A stretch of 11,740 nucleotides of DNA from Phycisphaerae bacterium (GTDB lineage Bacteria > Planctomycetota > Phycisphaerae > Sedimentisphaerales > Anaerohalosphaeraceae): contig PXAQ01000062.1 in the NCBI GenBank assembly GCA_003567095.1, positions 1-11,740 of the forward strand. The letters run 5' to 3'. Below are positions 6,763 through 11,740 of this stretch, piece after piece. The notes beneath the pieces are model-generated. The model saw only the letters and a program-made list of their open reading frames with translations. It had not been told where the DNA came from and ran no database searches. A program made the position numbers and the translations under genes. The stretch's first letter is position 1. Each line of letters begins with the position of its first letter.

Positions 6763-8229
6763 TCAGTGACGTGTTTTAGCGCGAATCTTCTTTGACGGGT
6801 CTATCGTGCCAATCTGAGGCGTCCTGCTTTGTGCGATACAGGCCAGCAGTGCCGCCGCCTTGGTCAGGGTTTCATCCCATTCGGCCTGCGGGTCGGAATC
6901 GGCGACGATGCCGCCGCCGGTCTGGACATAGGCTGTGCCGTTCTGTATCAGGATGGTTCGGATGGCGATGTTCAGGCACAAATCGAAGTTCAGTCCGATC
7001 CAGCCGATGGCGCCGGTATAGACGCTACGGGCGGTCGGCTCGAGGGCGTCGATGATTTCCATCGCGCTGATCTTAGGCGCCCCGGTGATCGAGCCGCCGG
7101 GGAAGGTCGCCCGCAGCAGGGCTTCGACGCGCTGCGGGCCGGGCGGGGCGGCCAGTGTGCCCTCAACGGTCGCTGCGGCATGGTAGACCGTGGGAAAGGC
7201 CTCGATGCGGCGGGCGCAGGAGACATATCGGCTGCCGGGCACACACACCCGCGCCAGGTCATTGCGCAGCAGGTCGACAATCATTGCCAGCTCGGCCTGA
7301 TCTTTTTCGCTTTGGACCAATGCGTTAAACTGCGCGCGATTGGCCGGCGTCTCATCCGGCAGGGCGCCGGTGCGCGGGCGGGTGCCCTTTATCGGGCAGG
7401 TTCTAATGCGGTCGCCCTGGGCCTCTAAAAACAACTCCGGCGAGGCGCTGACCACCGCCGAGCGGTCCCAGGCCAGATAGGCCGCATACGGGCTGGGATT
7501 GTTGCGATTTAACAGGCCAAACAGCTCAGCAGCGCCAGCGAAAAACGGCATCGAAAATCGGCGGGAAAGATTGATCTGGTACACATCGCCGTCGGTGATA
7601 TGGCGATTAATCTGAGCGAGCGCGTCAAAGTACTGCCCCTGCGACATATTGGCTCCAACGTCTGGGACATCGGCCTGACCAGCAGGCATATCAGTCGACT
7701 CGGCCGAATCGGGGTGTTGCTTTGCCTGGGCGAACCAGTCGGCCAGCGTGGCAAACGTCGACGCGACCGGGCGGCCCTGCATATCAACAGCGACAAAGGA
7801 AAATGTGTCCCGCTGATGGTCGTAAAGGATCGCCTTATCATAAAACCCCAGACGAATAGCCGGCAGGCCAATGTCGTCGATGGCCTGCTGCGGCAGCGTC
7901 TCGATGAAGCGTCCCAGCTCATAGCCGAAAAAGCCGATCCAGCCGCCGCAAAAAACACCGGCGGGCAGTTGCATGTCATCCGGCGTGCGGTATTTGGATA
8001 AAACGCGGCTGAGCTTTTCAAACGGCTCGTTCTCGCTGAGATGAAACTCAAAGACCTCAACCGGCTCGGCGGCAAAGATGCTCACGCCACGCACCGACGC
8101 GTTTGCGCCCAAGATGGCGGGATCGTGTTTGTCGGCAATCAGACGTGTCAGCGCCGACAGCTCGACGTGCTCGCCGGCAGGACGACTATGCGGACGGCAA
8201 AGGATGGTTTGTTCACGCTGAAGGGCCAT
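6763..8229 (-). CDS. pabB: Aminodeoxychorismate synthase component I (PabB)
   Basis: A 488-residue chorismate-utilising enzyme. PabB uses ammonia from the glutamine amidotransferase PabA to convert chorismate to 4-amino-4-deoxychorismate, the route to p-aminobenzoate and folate. The C-terminal chorismate-binding domain (about 195-465) carries PIKGTRPR at 279-286, SEKDQAELAMIVDLLRNDL at 307-325, FPGGSITGAPK at 376-386 and GGGIVADSDPQAEWDE at 438-453. Lysine K281 in PIKGT marks PabB, which forms a covalent intermediate there; anthranilate synthase TrpE has PIAGT. The N-terminal domain shows GGWIGFFGYELG at 95-106. The start at 8229 overlaps the end of deoC by 17 nt with no strong ribosome binding site, which suggests translational coupling. 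No pabA or pabC is nearby. The gene converges on mutS with an 80-bp gap in which I see no clear terminator. Confidence 0.9.
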   Translation of the reverse strand: MALQREQTILCRPHSRPAGEHVELSALTRLIADKHDPAILGANASVRGVSIFAAEPVEVFEFHLSENEPFEKLSRVLSKYRTPDDMQLPAGVFCGGWIGFFGYELGRFIETLPQQAIDDIGLPAIRLGFYDKAILYDHQRDTFSFVAVDMQGRPVASTFATLADWFAQAKQHPDSAESTDMPAGQADVPDVGANMSQGQYFDALAQINRHITDGDVYQINLSRRFSMPFFAGAAELFGLLNRNNPSPYAAYLAWDRSAVVSASPELFLEAQGDRIRTCPIKGTRPRTGALPDETPANRAQFNALVQSEKDQAELAMIVDLLRNDLARVCVPGSRYVSCARRIEAFPTVYHAAATVEGTLAAPPGPQRVEALLRATFPGGSITGAPKISAMEIIDALEPTARSVYTGAIGWIGLNFDLCLNIAIRTILIQNGTAYVQTGGGIVADSDPQAEWDETLTKAAALLACIAQSRTPQIGTIDPSKKIRAKTRH

Positions 8230-8911
8230 TAGCGGGTTCGAACTGCTCGAGGATCTGCACCGAAGCCGATGCGCCGATGCGCGAGGCGCCGGCCTGGATC
8301 ATCGCAAGGGCTTGGTCGGGGGTCTTGATGCCGCCGGCGGCTTTGATTTTGCAGTGCGTCGCGGCCTGGGCCATCAGGCGGACATGCTCGGCCTGCGCCC
8401 CACCGGCCGGCAGAAAGCTGGTGCTGGTCTTGAGAAAATCCACCCCCGCCGCCTGGGCGATGCCGCAGACAAAGCGGATTTGCTCGTCGGTCAGGGCCGC
8501 CGATTCGATAATGACTTTCAGCGCCACCGGCGGGCGCATTTTGCGGCACACCCGCAGCACCGCCCTAAATTCTCGCTGGAGATACGAGGCGTTGCTGGTC
8601 AGAATCGAGGCCAGATCCGCGACAATATCCACCTCGTCGGCCCCGGCCCGAATGACCGCCTCGGTCTGCAGCGCCTTGACCGGCGTCGTCTCGGCACCAA
8701 ACGGAAAGCCGGCCACCGAGACAACCTTGACATCCGAGCCGTGCAGGATATCCGCACACAACCCAACCCATCGCGGCTGGACGCACACCGCATAAAAGCC
8801 ATAGGCCCTCGCCTCATCACACAGCCGACGAATATCGGCCTCCATCGCCGTTGCGTCCAGCAGGGTATGGTCAAAATAGTGTGCCAATTCTTGCTTTGTT
8901 AAAGGAGTCAT
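8213..8911 (-). CDS. deoC: Deoxyribose-phosphate aldolase (DeoC)
   Basis: A 232-residue class I aldolase that splits 2-deoxy-D-ribose 5-phosphate into glyceraldehyde 3-phosphate and acetaldehyde, in deoxynucleoside catabolism. The TIM-barrel signatures are in order: FDHTLL at 13-18, VAGFPFG at 66-72, ADEVDIVAD at 91-99 with D95, LKVIIE at 131-136, DFLKTSTSF at 158-166 with Schiff-base lysine K161, IKAAGGIK at 189-196 with proton-relay lysine K190, and GASRIGAS near 212-219. D95, K161 and K190 correspond to D102, K167 and K201 of the E. coli enzyme. Length is normal for the short bacterial form. It is the first gene of a two-gene unit with pabB. Its ATG lies 6 bp after a good -10 box, without a ribosome binding site. 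No other nucleoside catabolism genes are in the window. Confidence 0.93.
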   Translation of the reverse strand: MTPLTKQELAHYFDHTLLDATAMEADIRRLCDEARAYGFYAVCVQPRWVGLCADILHGSDVKVVSVAGFPFGAETTPVKALQTEAVIRAGADEVDIVADLASILTSNASYLQREFRAVLRVCRKMRPPVALKVIIESAALTDEQIRFVCGIAQAAGVDFLKTSTSFLPAGGAQAEHVRLMAQAATHCKIKAAGGIKTPDQALAMIQAGASRIGASASVQILEQFEPANGPSA

Positions 8912-8917
8912 AGGGGT

Positions 8918-8946
8918 ATTTTATCTGTTTGGTGCTATGATTTCAA
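8918..8946 (-). promoter_or_regulatory. Strong sigma70-type promoter of deoC-pabB, leaderless
   Basis: On the minus strand TTGAAA (8946-8941) and TAAAAT (8923-8918) are separated by exactly 17 bp; each box matches 5 of 6 consensus bases. The ATG of deoC (8911) follows after six bases, so the A of the start codon is itself the likely transcript start. No Shine-Dalgarno sequence is present. The site overlaps the beginning of the rightward interrupted frame at 8937. Confidence 0.65.
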
Positions 8947-9314
8947 ATGAATCCGCCAGCTTCAGGCGTATTTTTTTGCATCGTCAGAAGTGCAAACAGT
9001 GCCCCTATTTTGATATAGACTCAAGCGATAATCCATCGCCTAATGAAAAGCACAAAAAAGATACTTATTGATGGACATTAAAGACCTTGCATGTCCCTTG
9101 CAAAAGGCCTGTTTATCCGGCAATTCCTGGGGTCGAGCTGCCCAGGGATCAAAGTTTGAAATTATTGCTTCACACGGTCGATTATATTGATTTAGCGTCC
9201 TATAAAATACAGCCAGATAGTTATAGAAGAATCCTTTGCATTAAAAAAATAAACGACTATAATGATCTGTATGAGAATATCAGGAACTTAATCTCAGGAG
9301 GCATTTATGGTTAA
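8937..9314 (+). pseudogene. Interrupted small reading frame in AT-rich DNA
   Basis: In one frame, 125 codons run from ATG 8937 to the stop at 9312-9314 with a single interruption, TGA at 9069-9071. The first part (44 residues) is basic and contains KCKQCPYFD with a CxxC pair. The second part ends with LLLHTVDYIDLASYKI and a Lys, Asn and Ile-rich tail, and its only upstream start is TTG 9087. The TGA overlaps an ATG in another frame (TGATG) that opens a 39-residue frame containing ACPLQKACLSGN. The end overlaps the start of the next gene by 8 nt. I do not recognise any of these peptides. Readings are a decayed gene with a nonsense mutation or frameshifts, two or three tiny coupled genes, or no gene. 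Base composition is clearly more AT-rich than in the neighbours, which suggests transfer or decay. Confidence 0.35.
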
Positions 9315-9708
9315 GCTACGGATCGCAAAAAGTGAAAATGTTCATGTTCCTGCATCAGATAGTGAGCCGTCAAAGCGTCTGGCCGAGGTGGCCAGAGCCA
9401 GCACAAAAAACCAGTCCGCTCATTATCTGACACACGCAAAGATGTGCGGCCAACATCTGATGCGTTTCCTCCCGCTTTCTCAACTTTGCCACAAACATCG
9501 TGAGAAGAAACGTCTGACCTTGCGCCAAATCAGTTCAAAGTTGGATGTGCATTTTTACGAACTTCACCTCATTGAGCAATGCTGCCTGAAAGAAATCAAC
9601 TTTGACACCCTCAAAAAATATGTCGCGTTTCTGGGCATTGAGCAGGACTTTGACAAGTGGGCCAGCGAAAACGACGACATTGTTGAATCGATGAGTTGTG
9701 ACGCCTAA
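9307..9708 (+). CDS. Small protein with an XRE-like helix-turn-helix
   Basis: A 133-residue protein with an excellent ribosome binding site, AGGAGG (9296-9301), 5 nt before the ATG, which fixes the start. Residues about 1-50 are a polar, basic, probably flexible arm. Residues about 56-112 follow the spacing of a Cro/XRE-type DNA-binding fold: LCHKHREKKRLTLRQISSKL (60-79) as helices one and two, VHFYELHLIEQ (81-91) as the recognition helix, then FDTLKKYVAFLGI (99-111). The match is by pattern and is somewhat degenerate. The tail is acidic (SENDDIVES). The gene is in the AT-rich patch, overlaps the preceding interrupted frame by 8 nt and stands 200 bp before murE. It could be a transcription regulator or the antitoxin-like half of a lost pair; no partner toxin is recognisable. 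Confidence 0.65.
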   Translation: MVKLRIAKSENVHVPASDSEPSKRLAEVARASTKNQSAHYLTHAKMCGQHLMRFLPLSQLCHKHREKKRLTLRQISSKLDVHFYELHLIEQCCLKEINFDTLKKYVAFLGIEQDFDKWASENDDIVESMSCDA

Positions 9709-9718
9709 GGAATCCAAC

Positions 9719-9751
9719 GCCCGCCTTTTCAAGGAGGGGGCAGGGGGGGGG
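9719..9751. repeat. Imperfect hairpin and G-tract, possible intergenic repeat
   Basis: CCGCCTT (9721-9727) and AAGGAGG (9731-9737) are inverted arms with one mismatch. They are followed by a G5 run, CA and a run of nine G residues (9743-9751). The form resembles the short CCTCCTTGAAAAGGAGG-type extragenic repeats seen in many bacterial genomes, but only one copy is in this window. There is no T-tract on either side, so it is not an intrinsic terminator. The G-runs could fold into a quadruplex and are prone to length errors. Confidence 0.35.
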
Positions 9752-9844
9752 TGTGTCAACCGGTATAGCTCCACAAATCAACCGATTCGGCGATAGCCGC
9801 CTATTGCAAAATTCCTGTGCAGCCGATATGATAAGGTCTCTTGA

Positions 9845-9877
9845 AGACTCAAGCTGACCATCGGTCAGTTTGAGTTT
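9845..9877 (+). promoter_or_regulatory. Long imperfect palindrome upstream of murE
   Basis: The arms at 9845-9859 and 9863-9877 pair over 15 bp (two G-U wobbles if RNA) around a 3-nt centre, with a perfect core CTGACC ATC GGTCAG at 9854-9868. A possible promoter overlaps it: CTGACC as -35 and AATAAT (9878-9883) as -10 with 18 bp between. It may be an operator for murE-murF, or a transcript-end hairpin of the preceding gene, though no proper T-tract follows. Confidence 0.45.
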
Positions 9878-9910
9878 AATAATCCCTTGTATCGGCGGCA
9901 TAAATAACAG

Positions 9911-11344
9911 ATGACATTTACCCAGTTATTGGCTTTGGCGGCCTCCGGCGACGTCCGGATCTGTGCGGACTCGCGTCAGGTCCAACCGGGCGACTGTTTC
10001 GTGGCGATCCGCGGCACCCAATCCGACGGGCACGCCTTTATTCCGACTGCCCTGCAGCGCGGCGCGCAGTATATTGTAGCCGAAGAGCCTTATGCCGACG
10101 GCCACTGCGTCATCGTCAAAAACAGCGCCGAGGCCTTGGGGCTGTTGGCCCAGGCGTCGGTCGGCCAGCCCAGCAGCCAACTGACCAACCTGGCCGTGAC
10201 CGGCACCAACGGCAAGACCACCACCGCCTACCTGGTCCGCTCGGTCATCGAAACAGCCGGCCATCCCTGCGGGCTGATCGGCACCATTGCCTACAGCACC
10301 GGCAAAAACACCGCTCAGGCTCCGCTGACCACCCCGGACGCCCTGACCCTTGCCCACATGGCCCGCCAGATGGTTGAAGACGGCGCCGGCTATATGATGA
10401 TCGAGGCCAGCAGCCACGCCCTGAGCCAGCATCGACTGGCCGGGGTCGCCTTTACCGCCGCAGCCTTTACCAATCTGACCGGCGACCATCTGGATTATCA
10501 CGGCACTCAGGCCGAGTACCTGGCGGCCAAGACGATGCTGTTCGAGGCCTTGCCGCCGCACGGCATGGCGGTGCTCAACGCCCAGTCCGAAGCGGCCCAA
10601 ACGATTGCCCGGCGGATCAAACGCCGCATTCTGTGGTACGCCATCGAGCAGCCGGCCGATGTCATCGCGCACATCCGGCAAATGGACGACAGCGGCAGCG
10701 CGTTTGACCTCGAGTTCGGCCAGGTGACCGAAAAGGTCACGACCCCGCTGTGCGGGATGCACAATATCAGCAATCATCTGGCCGCCGCCGGTCTGTGTCT
10801 GGCCGCCGGCTTCAGCCTGACGGATATCGCCAGGGGTTTGTCGGCGCTGCAGTGCGTGCCGGGCCGGCTGGAACCGGTCATCTCGCCAGCCGCCGACCGC
10901 CGTGGCATCCGGGTCTTTGTCGATTATGCCCATACCGACGATGCATTGGCCAATGTGCTCAAGACGCTGCGTCCAATCTGCCGCCGGCGTCTGCATGTCG
11001 TCTTCGGCTGCGGCGGAGACCGTGACAAAACCAAGCGCCCGCGCATGGCCGGCGTGGCCGAATCACTGGCCGATGAGATCATCGTCACCAGCGACAACCC
11101 CCGCACCGAAGCGCCGCAGGCAATCATCGATGACATTTGCCAGGGCTTTTCGCCGCAAAAACGCGCTGTCGTGCAGATCGAACCGGACCGCAAAAAAGCA
11201 ATCGTTCTGGCCGTCACGCAGGCCCGGCCCGGCGATGTGATCCTGATCGCCGGCAAAGGCCACGAGACCTACCAGATCATCGGCACCCGGCGCACGGACT
11301 TCAGCGACGCCGCCGCCGCACTGGAAGCAATGGACCACCTATGA
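9911..11344 (+). CDS. murE: UDP-N-acetylmuramoyl-tripeptide synthetase, meso-DAP type (MurE)
   Basis: A 477-residue cytosolic Mur ligase that adds the third amino acid to UDP-MurNAc-L-Ala-D-Glu using ATP. The N-terminal uridine-binding domain has ADSRQVQPGDCFVAIRG (about 19-35). The ATP loop VTGTNGKTTTA is at 96-106 with K102. K207 in EYLAAKTMLF is the lysine expected to be carbamylated. FVDYAHTDDAL, FGCGGDRDKTKRP and IAGKGHETYQ follow in the ligase C-terminal domains. DNPR at 395-398 within TSDNPRTEAP is the signature for meso-diaminopimelate rather than lysine, so the cell wall is of the DAP type. Length is typical (about 480-500). The murF start overlaps its stop (ATGA), so the two are coupled. 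There is no clear ribosome binding site before the ATG; it could be near-leaderless. Confidence 0.95.
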   Translation: MTFTQLLALAASGDVRICADSRQVQPGDCFVAIRGTQSDGHAFIPTALQRGAQYIVAEEPYADGHCVIVKNSAEALGLLAQASVGQPSSQLTNLAVTGTNGKTTTAYLVRSVIETAGHPCGLIGTIAYSTGKNTAQAPLTTPDALTLAHMARQMVEDGAGYMMIEASSHALSQHRLAGVAFTAAAFTNLTGDHLDYHGTQAEYLAAKTMLFEALPPHGMAVLNAQSEAAQTIARRIKRRILWYAIEQPADVIAHIRQMDDSGSAFDLEFGQVTEKVTTPLCGMHNISNHLAAAGLCLAAGFSLTDIARGLSALQCVPGRLEPVISPAADRRGIRVFVDYAHTDDALANVLKTLRPICRRRLHVVFGCGGDRDKTKRPRMAGVAESLADEIIVTSDNPRTEAPQAIIDDICQGFSPQKRAVVQIEPDRKKAIVLAVTQARPGDVILIAGKGHETYQIIGTRRTDFSDAAAALEAMDHL

Positions 11345-11740
11345 TCCAGACAACCCTGAAAAATCTAATCAACGTTCTGGACGCCGATTGCTCGACATAC
11401 CCTGTCAATGACACCCAGGTTCACGGCATCACGATTGATTCGCGCGCAATCCTGCCCAACCAAACGTTTGTCGCGATCCGCGGCCAGCGGTTTGACGGAC
11501 ACAATTTCGCCGCCGCTGCCGCGCGCCAAGGCGCCGCCTGTATCATCGCCGAACATGCGCCGGCAATGCCGTCCGATAACACAACCCCCGTCCTTATTGT
11601 CAATGACACAGTCGGCGCGCTGGCGACACTGGCCAGGTGGTACCGCCGGCAACTGTCGGCCACGGTTATCGCCATCACCGGCTCGGCCGGCAAGACCACC
11701 GTCCGGCATATGCTCCATCACGTATTGAGCCGCTTTTACA
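11341..11740 (+). CDS. murF: UDP-N-acetylmuramoyl-tripeptide--D-alanyl-D-alanine ligase (MurF), N-terminal part
   Basis: The frame opens at ATG 11341, overlapping the murE stop by 4 nt, and is still open at the right edge after 133 codons. MurF adds D-Ala-D-Ala to UDP-MurNAc-tripeptide, the last cytosolic step of the peptidoglycan precursor. Visible are the N-terminal Mur domain (ITIDSRAILPNQTFVAIRGQ at about 31-50, then RFDGH) and the ATP loop ITGSAGKTTVRHM at about 112-124 with K118. A GS-GKTTV loop is characteristic of MurF, whereas MurE has GTNGKTTT. The central and C-terminal domains lie beyond the window. The order murE-murF fits a dcw-type cluster that probably continues to the right. 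Confidence 0.92.
   Translation, partial: MIQTTLKNLINVLDADCSTYPVNDTQVHGITIDSRAILPNQTFVAIRGQRFDGHNFAAAAARQGAACIIAEHAPAMPSDNTTPVLIVNDTVGALATLARWYRRQLSATVIAITGSAGKTTVRHMLHHVLSRFY

Noticed and set aside
9069..9071. TGA as a selenocysteine codon in the small frame 8937-9314
   Set aside because: No known selenoprotein motif surrounds it and no SECIS-like hairpin is evident right after it. A nonsense mutation or separate small frames fit as well.
9926..10996. Leftward open frame (356 codons) inside murE
   Set aside because: Antisense of a well-supported murE. The composition (Gly, Gln, Ala, Val repeats without motifs) is typical of a GC-rich shadow frame.

Overview
The window is GC-rich bacterial chromosome carrying mostly single-copy housekeeping genes, with a short AT-rich accessory stretch (about 8912-9310) and a mobile intron entering from the left edge. 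The genes point to a Gram-negative-type, meso-DAP peptidoglycan bacterium that matures c-type cytochromes by System II (ResB/CcsA). A ParA ATPase fused to a glycogen-binding domain and the gene mixture suggest a Planctomycetota/PVC relative (Phycisphaerae-like). That assignment is an inference and is tentative.

Layout. Positions 1-119 (minus) hold the 5' end of a group II intron, inserted directly behind the rho-independent terminator (121-155) of the next gene. That gene, 189-1391 (minus), encodes a 400-residue ParA/Soj-type ATPase with a C-terminal CBM48/AMPK-beta-like domain. The 349 bp from 1392 to 1740 form a divergent regulatory region with two hairpins and a promoter for an unrecognised 67-residue protein (1741-1944, plus), which has its own terminator. 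Then come resB and ccsA (2096-3945, plus, TAATG overlap). mutS (4059-6682, plus) has a very good promoter placed almost on its start codon, but its frame is broken by an apparent one-base deletion near 4435. Convergent to it lies deoC-pabB (8911-6763, minus, 17-nt overlap), whose promoter also sits directly against the deoC start codon.

The AT-rich segment 8912-9314 contains a small reading frame interrupted by one TGA. It is followed by a small helix-turn-helix-like protein gene (9307-9708) with a strong ribosome binding site. After a G-tract and a long imperfect palindrome, the peptidoglycan genes murE (9911-11344) and murF (from 11341, running off the right edge) begin, joined by an ATGA overlap.

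No complete new multi-gene system is evident. The most unusual items are the ParA-glycogen-binding fusion, the intron docked on a terminator, the mutS frameshift, and two promoters that appear to give leaderless mRNAs (mutS, deoC). A sequence element shared, at nearly the same distance from the -10 box, by the mutS promoter and the promoter of the 67-residue protein gene is also unusual.
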